DNA of 13,822 bases from positions 12,339 to 26,160 of the forward strand of contig DLGU01000177.1 in NCBI GenBank assembly GCA_002482865.1, in the 5' to 3' direction. Source of the DNA: Porphyrobacter sp. UBA7686 (GTDB taxonomy: Bacteria; Pseudomonadota; Alphaproteobacteria; Sphingomonadales; Sphingomonadaceae). The notes below the pieces were generated by a model that was not told the origin of the DNA, ran no database searches, and worked only from the letters and a program-made list of their open reading frames with translations. Below are positions 1-5,771 of the stretch, piece by piece (the first letter of the stretch is position 1; every line of letters begins with the position of its first letter). A program made the position numbers and the translations under genes.

Positions 1-885
1 CGCTGGATCATGGCAGCGCTGGCCCTGTTGCTATTGAACGAGCTGGCTGTGCCGAGCGAGGCGCTGGCCGCCCGGATCGTCGGCGCAACGCAGATGATCA
101 TGCCGCTGCTATGGGGCTGGCTGGTGATTACGCTGATACGCTTTGCCAAACACAGTATTGATGCCCATTCGGACATCGCAGCCGTCGACAACCTCGCCGC
201 TCGCCGTCGCCGTACCCGGGTCGATATCCTCACCCGAATTGCGACCATTATCGTCATCGTCGTGAGCGCCGGGCTAATGCTGCTGAGCATTCCCGCAGTG
301 CGCGAGATCGGCCTCGCCTTGGTGGCGTCGGCGGGGCTGGCGGGTCTCGCGGTCGGGGTCGCTGCGCAGCCATTGCTCAAGAATATCGTCGGAGGCTTCC
401 AGCTCGCTTTCACCGAACCGGTGCGGATCGACGATGTTGTCGTCTATCGCGGCGAATGGGGCCGGGTCGAGAAGATCGGCCTCACCTATGTGGTACTGCG
501 CATCTGGGATGACCGGCGGCTGGTGATCCCGGTATCGAAGCTCGTCGAGGAGCCAATCGAGAACTGGACCCGCCAAACGAGCCAGTTGCTGGGCACGGTG
601 TTCATCCATGTCGATCATGCCGCCGATATCGGAGCCTTGCGCGACATTGCGCTGGACGCAGTGCGGAGCCACCGGCTGTGGGACCAGCGCGTTGCAGGGT
701 TGCAGGTTACCGACATGACCGCGCAGACGCTTGAACTGCGGATTCTGATGAGCGGACGTAATGGCAGCGAATTGTTTGATCTGCGCTGCGACGTGCGCGA
801 GGCTATGGCACGCGCGCTGGCGGTGCAATTGCCGGGCTCGCTCAATCGCAATCGGGTAATGTTGGAAGCGGTGGAAGCGTCATGA
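1..885 (+). CDS. MscS-family mechanosensitive ion channel, 5' end cut by window edge
   Basis: This inner-membrane channel would open under membrane tension to release small solutes during hypo-osmotic shock. The frame is open to base 1, so the true start lies outside the window; the first in-frame ATG, at base 10, is probably internal. Numbering from that Met, hydrophobic helices lie at about 30-46 and 73-94. The glycine/alanine-rich pore helix (TM3) is at about 100-134 and contains GLAVGVAAQPLLKNIVGG, the hallmark of the family. The cytoplasmic beta domain follows at about 137-190 (VRIDDVV, then VEKIGLTYVVLR, then IPVSKL), then a mixed alpha/beta C-terminal region to residue 291. A basic RRRRTR stretch at 65-70 precedes the second helix. 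The stop codon overlaps the start of the next gene (ATGA), so the two are probably co-transcribed. The family call is firm; the paralogue (MscS, YbdG or YnaI type) cannot be set from the fragment. Confidence 0.9.
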   Translation, partial: RWIMAALALLLLNELAVPSEALAARIVGATQMIMPLLWGWLVITLIRFAKHSIDAHSDIAAVDNLAARRRRTRVDILTRIATIIVIVVSAGLMLLSIPAVREIGLALVASAGLAGLAVGVAAQPLLKNIVGGFQLAFTEPVRIDDVVVYRGEWGRVEKIGLTYVVLRIWDDRRLVIPVSKLVEEPIENWTRQTSQLLGTVFIHVDHAADIGALRDIALDAVRSHRLWDQRVAGLQVTDMTAQTLELRILMSGRNGSELFDLRCDVREAMARALAVQLPGSLNRNRVMLEAVEAS

Positions 886-1184
886 TGATCGATTGGGTGA
901 CGATTGTCGGCACCATCGGGGCCTGCGCTTCGGTGGCGAGCTTTACCCCGCAGGCCTGGAAGATCATCCGCGAACGATCCACCAAGGGGCTGTCGCTCGC
1001 GATGTTTGCGCTGACGGCGCTGGCGTTTGCAGCTTGGACCACGTTCGGGGTGCTCAAGGGCGAATGGACGCTGATCATTCCCAACGCGATCTGCCTCTGC
1101 TTTGCGCTGTTCATTCTCGGCATGATCGCGCTCCCGCAGCGCAAGACCGAAGAAGTCGCCGAAGCGCTCGACCCGGTGGAGTGA
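882..1184 (+). CDS. SemiSWEET-family sugar transporter (MtN3/saliva-like, PQ-loop)
   Basis: This is a 100-residue inner-membrane protein with one triple-helix bundle. SemiSWEETs dimerise to form a facilitated sugar carrier. Helices lie at about 5-24, 38-58 and 63-83. TM1 ends in FTPQ (residues 21-24), the PQ motif typical of the family, followed by a basic loop with RSTKGLSLAMF. TM3 carries the conserved asparagine (IIPNAICL, Asn68). The length is normal for bacterial SemiSWEETs, and a charged tail follows TM3. The ATG overlaps the TGA of the upstream MscS gene, so translational coupling is likely. A second Met codon follows directly and could equally be used. The transported sugar cannot be told from sequence, and the pairing with a tension-gated channel may reflect only a shared transcript. 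Confidence 0.87.
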   Translation: MMIDWVTIVGTIGACASVASFTPQAWKIIRERSTKGLSLAMFALTALAFAAWTTFGVLKGEWTLIIPNAICLCFALFILGMIALPQRKTEEVAEALDPVE

Positions 1185-1185
1185 C

Positions 1186-1208
1186 GGCCCCGCCACTGGG
1201 GCGGGGCC
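1186..1208. terminator. GC-rich hairpin between convergent genes, likely bidirectional terminator
   Basis: A perfect 9-bp inverted repeat (GGCCCCGCC at 1186-1194, GGCGGGGCC at 1200-1208) with a 5-base loop starts two bases after the SemiSWEET stop and ends 11 bases from the PRC-barrel stop on the other strand. The position between convergent stops supports transcription termination for both. Neither strand has a proper T-tract after the stem, so it may pause polymerase, act with Rho, or protect mRNA ends rather than act as a textbook intrinsic terminator. Confidence 0.6.
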
Positions 1209-1219
1209 ATCGGATCAGT

Positions 1220-1582
1220 TTAGTAGGTCACGCCGTAGTAGGAATAGACCTGCTGGCCGTAGCCGGCGTTGTAATCCGGTTCGTCATTGTCGGCATAGCG
1301 CGGTGCATCCTGAAGCCGATCCTTGTTGAGATCGACCACATAGCCGCCGCGATCCGTGCTGTAGTTCAGCATCTTCCAGGGGATCGGATAGTAATCGGCG
1401 CCGATGCCGAGGAACCCGCCGAACTGCATCACCGCATATTCAGCCTTGCCCGAACGCTTGTCGACCATGAAGTTGTTCACGGTGCCGAGACGCTCGCCGC
1501 CCATATCATAGACAGCCGTGCCTTCGACCTTGTTCGAAGCGATCAGTTCGCGGGTTTCGCCGGTATTGATGGTATCTGCCAT
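1220..1582 (-). CDS. PRC-barrel domain protein, 120 aa
   Basis: This is a small soluble protein with a PRC-barrel fold, the domain first described in the photosynthetic reaction centre H subunit and the ribosome maturation factor RimM. The domain covers about residues 11-92: IASNKVEGTAVYD, then GERLGTVNNFMVDK, then AEYAVMQFGGFLGIG, then YYPIPWKMLNY and GYVVDL. The tail (about 93-120) is rich in Asp, Tyr, Gly and Gln. There is no signal peptide or membrane segment. The frame stays open far upstream (to about 2716), but the start at 1582 is preferred because a strong GGAGGA site sits seven bases before the ATG and all domain content lies after it. The gene is monocistronic, convergent with the SemiSWEET gene and divergent from the sigma factor gene. 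Stand-alone PRC-barrel proteins are often stress-associated in alphaproteobacteria; no specific function can be assigned. Confidence 0.88.
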   Translation of the reverse strand: MADTINTGETRELIASNKVEGTAVYDMGGERLGTVNNFMVDKRSGKAEYAVMQFGGFLGIGADYYPIPWKMLNYSTDRGGYVVDLNKDRLQDAPRYADNDEPDYNAGYGQQVYSYYGVTY

Positions 1583-1840
1583 GGGAATGTCCTCCGTTAG
1601 TAGGCAGTCACAATGCTGCGGGCCGGGCCGGCAAGCGGCACTCACATAAATCAGCCACCTGCGGCCATGTCCGCGAACCGCCCCAAAGCTGCGGTGGAGG
1701 GCGGGTATGGCAGGGCCGCGGTTCTTCATGGCCTGTTCGGGCGAGAGATTTGCGCTTAAGAGAGCCGCGTTCGTCCTGGGTTCAGGCGCAGGGCGGACAA
1801 GCTTCGACCACTCTTCGCCCTTACCGTGTCCGGACTCCCG
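1583..1840. other. Divergent intergenic region between PRC-barrel and sigma factor genes
   Basis: About 260 bases should hold both divergent promoters. No sigma-70 or ECF promoter was convincing on either strand, and no GGAAC-type general-stress (EcfG) -35 element or Fur box was recognised. Two overlapping, mutually exclusive inverted repeats are visible: CCGCCC (1679-1684) with GGGCGG (1699-1704), and GAACCGC (1675-1681) with GCGGTTC (1718-1724). Open frames across this stretch look like GC-driven shadows. Confidence 0.5.
1590..1595 (-). promoter_or_regulatory. Strong Shine-Dalgarno site deciding the PRC-barrel start
   Basis: Read on the minus strand, GGAGGA lies seven bases upstream of the ATG at 1582. 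It is the best ribosome binding site in the window and rules out the much longer upstream reading of this frame. Confidence 0.85.
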
Positions 1841-2359
1841 ATGGCCCCCACCGCCCCAATCGAGCAGGCCTATCTCGCCAACCGGACGCGCTTGCTGCGC
1901 TTTCTGCGCGCGCGCGGCGCGGGGGATGCGGCGGAGGATCTGGTGCAGGAGCTGTGGCTCAGGCTGGCAGCGGCGCCCGATCCGGTGGCTGCAAGCGGGA
2001 TCGGCTACATGATGCGCGCGGCCGACCGGCTGATGATCGACCGCTACCGGGCCGAGCGTCAAGGCACCTTGCGTGACCGGGCATGGTCCGAAGCCCAGCC
2101 CGGCCTCACCGACAATATCGCGCCAGCGCCGGATGCGACCCGCATCATCGCCGCACGCCAGCATGTCGCGCTGATCGAGCAGGCCTTGACCGAAGTGGGG
2201 GAGCGGGCCGCCGCGATGTTCCGTCGTAACCGGATCGAAGGCGTCACCCAGCGCGAGCTCGCCGATGAATTTGGGGTCAGCCTCAGCACGGTCGAGAGCG
2301 ATCTGCGCCGCGCTTACAGCAAAATCGTGGCTGTGCGGGAGAAGATCGATGAGGCATGA
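1841..2359 (+). CDS. ECF RNA polymerase sigma factor, FecI type
   Basis: This group IV sigma factor directs core RNA polymerase to a small regulon. In FecI systems it is held or activated by the FecR partner encoded next door. Numbering from the ATG at 1841 (172 aa), region 2 spans about 10-73, with the helix DAAEDLVQELWLRL at about 30-43 and the promoter -10 recognition part (IGYMMRAADRLMIDRYR) at about 54-70. Region 4 spans about 110-163, with a helix-turn-helix in TQRELADEFGVSLSTVESDLRR. The length is normal for the family. The start is uncertain: an in-frame GTG at 1826 adds five residues, and neither start has a clear Shine-Dalgarno site, so ATG is chosen. FecR begins about 40 bases downstream. 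Assignment to the iron-type ECF group rests mainly on the FecR and receptor neighbours. Confidence 0.88.
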   Translation: MAPTAPIEQAYLANRTRLLRFLRARGAGDAAEDLVQELWLRLAAAPDPVAASGIGYMMRAADRLMIDRYRAERQGTLRDRAWSEAQPGLTDNIAPAPDATRIIAARQHVALIEQALTEVGERAAAMFRRNRIEGVTQRELADEFGVSLSTVESDLRRAYSKIVAVREKIDEA

Positions 2360-2398
2360 GGCGATCGGCTCCGTCTTGTTGGCAGGAGAAACCGTGTG

Positions 2399-3322
2399 AT
2401 GAGACCTGACCAGCCGATCCGCGAACAGGCCCTCGCATGGGCTGTGCTGACGCGCGAGCCCGACTTTGCCGATTGGGACGGCTTTACCGCTTGGCTTGAA
2501 GCGGATGCGCAGCACGCGGACGCCTATGATGCGGTGCAATTCGCGCTGGATGAAGCGGACGCGGTGCTGGACTCGATACCCGAGCCGGACTTCACCCCCG
2601 CCGCCAACGACAATCCGCCGGGCGGCTGGCTGACCACTCGCCGCGCGTGGCTGGGTGGGGCGATTGCCGCGTCGCTGGTGCTGGCACTCAGCTTTATGTT
2701 TGGGTTCGGCCCGCAAGGCGAGACGCTCTACGCCACCGCTCCGGGTGAGACGCGGTTGATCGCGCTAGACGATGGCAGCACGGTGGAACTGGGCGGTGGA
2801 AGCCGCTTGGCGGTGCTTGGTGATCGCGCGGCGCGGCTCGAAGGCGGGCAGGCGCTGTTCACCATTCGGCACGATGCCGCCGATCCTTTCGTGCTGATGG
2901 CGGGCACCGACCGGCTGGTTGATGCCGGCACGGTGTTCGATGTCCGGCTGGCGGGCGAAGCGCTCGATCTCGCCGTGGCCGAGGGCGCGGTGATCGTGAA
3001 CCCTCAGGCTCAGGCGCTCAGGGTGGATGCAGGCGAGCGGGCCGTGCGGACGGGTGAGCGGTATTGGGTCGGGCCCATCGATCCGCAGGCGGTGGGCGAA
3101 TGGACCCGCGGGCGGATCAGCTTCGAGGCGGCGAGCCTCACTGAAATCGCTGCGGAACTCACCCGCGCCACCGGCATTCCCTTTACCGCAGCCCCCAGTG
3201 ATATTCGGCTTGCCGGGAGCATCGCGCTGGATCAGGTGCGTGCTGATCCCCGCGCGCTTGAAGCGCTGCTCGGCGTGCGGGTCACGCCGCGCGGCAAGGG
3301 CTGGGTGATCGCGGCCGAGTGA
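2399..3322 (+). CDS. FecR-family transmembrane anti-sigma regulator
   Basis: The protein sits in the inner membrane and relays a signal from the outer-membrane receptor to the FecI-type sigma factor. The N-terminal cytoplasmic domain (about 8-50) has the conserved tryptophans and the pattern FTAWLEAD...HADAYDAV, and should bind the sigma factor. One membrane helix lies at about 84-104 (WLGGAIAASLVLALSFMF). The periplasmic FecR domain (about 112-202) carries GETRLIALDDGSTVELGGGSRL and FTIRHDAADPFVLMAG. The C-terminal segment (about 240-306) resembles an STN/secretin-like fold (ISFEAASLTEIAAEL...GIPFTAA). An AGGAG at 2384-2388 serves this start; GTG at 2396 is an alternative with slightly better spacing. 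The receptor gene starts four bases after the stop, so coupling is expected. Confidence 0.92.
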   Translation: MRPDQPIREQALAWAVLTREPDFADWDGFTAWLEADAQHADAYDAVQFALDEADAVLDSIPEPDFTPAANDNPPGGWLTTRRAWLGGAIAASLVLALSFMFGFGPQGETLYATAPGETRLIALDDGSTVELGGGSRLAVLGDRAARLEGGQALFTIRHDAADPFVLMAGTDRLVDAGTVFDVRLAGEALDLAVAEGAVIVNPQAQALRVDAGERAVRTGERYWVGPIDPQAVGEWTRGRISFEAASLTEIAAELTRATGIPFTAAPSDIRLAGSIALDQVRADPRALEALLGVRVTPRGKGWVIAAE

Positions 3323-3326
3323 TCCT

Positions 3327-5696
3327 GTGAGAGCCTTCGTCCCTTTTGCTATCGTGGCTGCGCTGGCCGCGCCTGCGCCGCTGGCTGCGCAAGCGCGCGA
3401 GCTGGCGATTCCTGCTGGCACGGTGTCCGAGGCAGCGATTGCGATTGCACGGGCGACCGACGCCAGCATCGTCATCGCTGACCCTGCCTTGGGGCGGCAG
3501 CGAGTGGCCGGAATTAGGGGTCGGATGGATGCCGAAAGCGCGGTGAGGAAGCTCGCCCGGGCGAGCGGGATGCAGGCGGTCAAGGTCGGACCGAAGGCAT
3601 GGCGGCTGGTAGCAGCGCCGGCGCGCCGCGCTTCAGTCATGCAGCGCCCGCGTCCGCTGCGCGTTGCGGCCACCGCTACCGCGACGACGCCCCCACCGGA
3701 GACCGAAGGCGCGCCGATTATCGTCACCGCCAGCAAGCGCGATCTGACCTTCGATGAAATCGCCGGGCAGGTGACGCTGCTCGACGGTGCAGTGCTCGAA
3801 CGTGGCGGGGTGGGCGGCACCGAGAAGATCATGCAGCGCGCCGCCACGGTCAGTTCAACCTATCTCGGCAGCGGGCGCAACAAGCTCTTCATTCGCGGGA
3901 TTGCGGATTCGAGCTTCACCGGGCCGACGCAGGCCACTGTCGGCCAGTATTTCGGCGACCTGCGCCTCAGTTACAACGCGCCCGACCCTGATCTGCGCCT
4001 GTCCGACATGGAGCGGGTCGAGATCCTCGAAGGGCCGCAGGGCACTCTCTATGGCGCAGGCTCGCTGGGCGGGATCATCCGGCTGGTGCCGCGCGCGCCG
4101 GAGGCGGGGGAGACCAGCCTCATTGTCTCGGGCGGTGCCAGCGCAATTGCCAATGGCGAGCCGGGCGGCGATCTTCATGCGACCATGAACCTCCCTCTAG
4201 TGGGCGAGACCGCGACCTTGCGCGCGAATATCGATCTGGCGTCGCTCGGCGGCTATATCGACAAGCCTGAAATCGGTGGCAGCAATGTCAACCGCACCGC
4301 GATCCTATCGGGCCGCGCGGCGCTGCGGGTCGATATTGCGCCGGGCTGGAGCGCGGATGTGATCGTGCTGGGCCAGGATACCGAGGCGGAGGACAGCCAA
4401 TATGCCGACCGCAGAGGCGCCCGGCTTGTCAGTTCGGCGCAGGTCACCGAGGGCAGCCGTGCGCAATATGGGCAAGGCCAGCTGGTCATCACCGGTCAGA
4501 TCGGCGAGGTGCGGATCAAATCCTCAACGGGGATCGGCGCACAGGACCTGACCGAACGCTACGATGCGACCGAACCCGGCGGCCCGCCGCGCCTGTTCCG
4601 CCAACGCAACGAAACCCGCATGATCGCGAATGAAACCCGGATCTGGCAGCCGGTGGGCGAGCAATTCGGTTGGGTGCTCGGCACTAGCGTGATCGACAAC
4701 CGCAACACGCTGACCCGCGCGCTTGGCCCGGCGGGGGAGCCTGCGGCAGCGGCAACCGGGGTCGAAAACACCGTGTTCGAGATCACCGGTTATGGCGAGG
4801 CGAGCTACCGCCTGTTACCGTCCGTGACGCTGGCAGCGGGCCTGCGCGTCACCAATGTCGAAATCGGCGGCGAGGGCGAGAATGTCGCCCTGCAAGTCGC
4901 GCTCGCGGGCCGCGCCGTCACCGCCGAGCGGCGCGAGACCGCCTATCTGCCGTCCGCCTCGGTGCTGGTCGATATTGCAGAGGATGGCCGCGCCTATCTC
5001 CGCTATCAGGAGGGTTTCCGTCCTGGCGGGCTGGCCGTCTTTGGGGATTTCGTGCGCCAGTTCCGCTCCGACTACGCCCGCACCATTGAGCTTGGCGGCG
5101 GCTGGGGCCTTCCGGGACGTGGGGATTTCGACCTTGCGGCCAGCATCTCATACACCCGCTGGCGCGACATTCAGGCCGATTTCATCGACGATGGCGGCCT
5201 TCCGTCGACCGCGAATATCGGCAATGGCACGATCTGGGCGGCGAGCGTTTCGGGCAGCCTTCGCCTCGCCCCCGGGCTGCGGGCTGAGGCCGGCGCGACC
5301 CTCAATGATAGCGATGTCGACGAGCCGGTGCTGATCGCGCTCGCCCGCCTCAGCCGTATCCCCAACATTGCGCGCTTTTCGGGCCGGGCGGGGCTCGCCT
5401 GGCGGCGCGCCTTCGACAATGGCACGGCGATCGAGGCGGATGGCTGGGTCAGCTATGTCGGCAAATCCCGGCTTGGGATCGGGCCGGAGCTGGGCGAATT
5501 GCAGGGCGATTACCTCGACAGCGGACTGATCCTGCGCTTCGGGCGCGAGAATGCGGGGCTGACGCTCTCGGTCACCAATCTTGCGGGGAGCGAGGGCAAT
5601 CGCTTCGCACTTGGCACCCCGTTCACCACCGGGCGCGAACAGATCACTCCGCTCCAGCCGCGCACGATCCGCATCGGGTTCGACACGCGCTTCTGA
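3327..5696 (+). CDS. TonB-dependent outer-membrane receptor with STN signalling domain (transducer)
   Basis: The 789-residue receptor would import a ligand, probably a siderophore or other large nutrient, using TonB energy, and signal its presence to FecR. Domains in order: signal peptide about 1-23 ending in LAAQA; STN domain about 24-96 (ELAIPAGTVSEAAIAIARAT and AESAVRKLARASGM); a basic, Pro/Thr-rich linker about 97-128; TonB box IIVTASKR at about 131-138; plug domain about 142-256, with LFIRGIADS and VEILEGPQGTLYGAGSLGGI; then a 22-strand-type beta barrel ending in IRIGFDTRF with terminal Phe. The start is a GTG four bases after the FecR stop; it is chosen because the signal peptide begins there, although the ribosome site is weak. 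The STN domain plus the sigma/FecR neighbours make it a transducer rather than a plain transporter. The substrate is unknown. Confidence 0.95.
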   Translation: MRAFVPFAIVAALAAPAPLAAQARELAIPAGTVSEAAIAIARATDASIVIADPALGRQRVAGIRGRMDAESAVRKLARASGMQAVKVGPKAWRLVAAPARRASVMQRPRPLRVAATATATTPPPETEGAPIIVTASKRDLTFDEIAGQVTLLDGAVLERGGVGGTEKIMQRAATVSSTYLGSGRNKLFIRGIADSSFTGPTQATVGQYFGDLRLSYNAPDPDLRLSDMERVEILEGPQGTLYGAGSLGGIIRLVPRAPEAGETSLIVSGGASAIANGEPGGDLHATMNLPLVGETATLRANIDLASLGGYIDKPEIGGSNVNRTAILSGRAALRVDIAPGWSADVIVLGQDTEAEDSQYADRRGARLVSSAQVTEGSRAQYGQGQLVITGQIGEVRIKSSTGIGAQDLTERYDATEPGGPPRLFRQRNETRMIANETRIWQPVGEQFGWVLGTSVIDNRNTLTRALGPAGEPAAAATGVENTVFEITGYGEASYRLLPSVTLAAGLRVTNVEIGGEGENVALQVALAGRAVTAERRETAYLPSASVLVDIAEDGRAYLRYQEGFRPGGLAVFGDFVRQFRSDYARTIELGGGWGLPGRGDFDLAASISYTRWRDIQADFIDDGGLPSTANIGNGTIWAASVSGSLRLAPGLRAEAGATLNDSDVDEPVLIALARLSRIPNIARFSGRAGLAWRRAFDNGTAIEADGWVSYVGKSRLGIGPELGELQGDYLDSGLILRFGRENAGLTLSVTNLAGSEGNRFALGTPFTTGREQITPLQPRTIRIGFDTRF

Positions 5697-5771
5697 TTTT
5701 TTTCGCTCAGCAGCCAAGGCTGCGCAGCCGTGCCTCCGTCTCTTGGTGAAAAGCACCAGGAGAATACCCCG
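5697..5771 (+). other. Structured leader between receptor and autotransporter genes
   Basis: This 75-base gap holds three things: a run of seven T directly after the receptor stop (5697-5703); overlapping palindromes GCAGCCAAGGCTGC (5710-5723) and GGCTGCGCAGCC (5718-5729); and the Shine-Dalgarno hairpin listed separately. The T-run precedes the palindromes, so together they do not form an intrinsic terminator on the plus strand, and read-through from the receptor gene remains possible. No clear promoter was found. Confidence 0.55.
5739..5763 (+). promoter_or_regulatory. Hairpin that sequesters the autotransporter ribosome binding site
   Basis: TCTCTTGGTG (5739-5748) can pair with CACCAGGAGA (5754-5763) across an AAAAG loop: ten consecutive pairs, one of them a G-U wobble. 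The right arm contains the full Shine-Dalgarno AGGAG (5758-5762), nine bases before the ATG at 5772. Folding would therefore block ribosome entry. Such structures act as RNA thermometers or as targets for small RNAs or proteins. The pairing is read directly from the sequence; regulation is an inference. Confidence 0.55.

Noticed and set aside
1583..2716. Long upstream extension of the PRC-barrel frame on the minus strand (498 codons in total)
   Set aside because: Only the last 120 residues form a domain, a strong GGAGGA site marks the start at 1582, and the extension runs antisense through the sigma factor and FecR genes with an Arg/Pro/His-rich composition typical of shadow frames.
2765..3847. 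360-codon minus-strand open frame over FecR and the receptor's N-terminus
   Set aside because: It is antisense to two genes with clear domains and shows no coherent protein features.
1841..5696. Possible lasso-peptide locus, since FecI/FecR/TonB receptor sets accompany lasso peptides in sphingomonads
   Set aside because: No precursor peptide, B/C maturation enzymes or isopeptidase is encoded in the window; the receptor is followed directly by an autotransporter.
5697..5729. Intrinsic terminator after the receptor gene
   Set aside because: The T-run lies before the palindromes on the plus strand, and no stable stem immediately precedes it in the end of the coding region.
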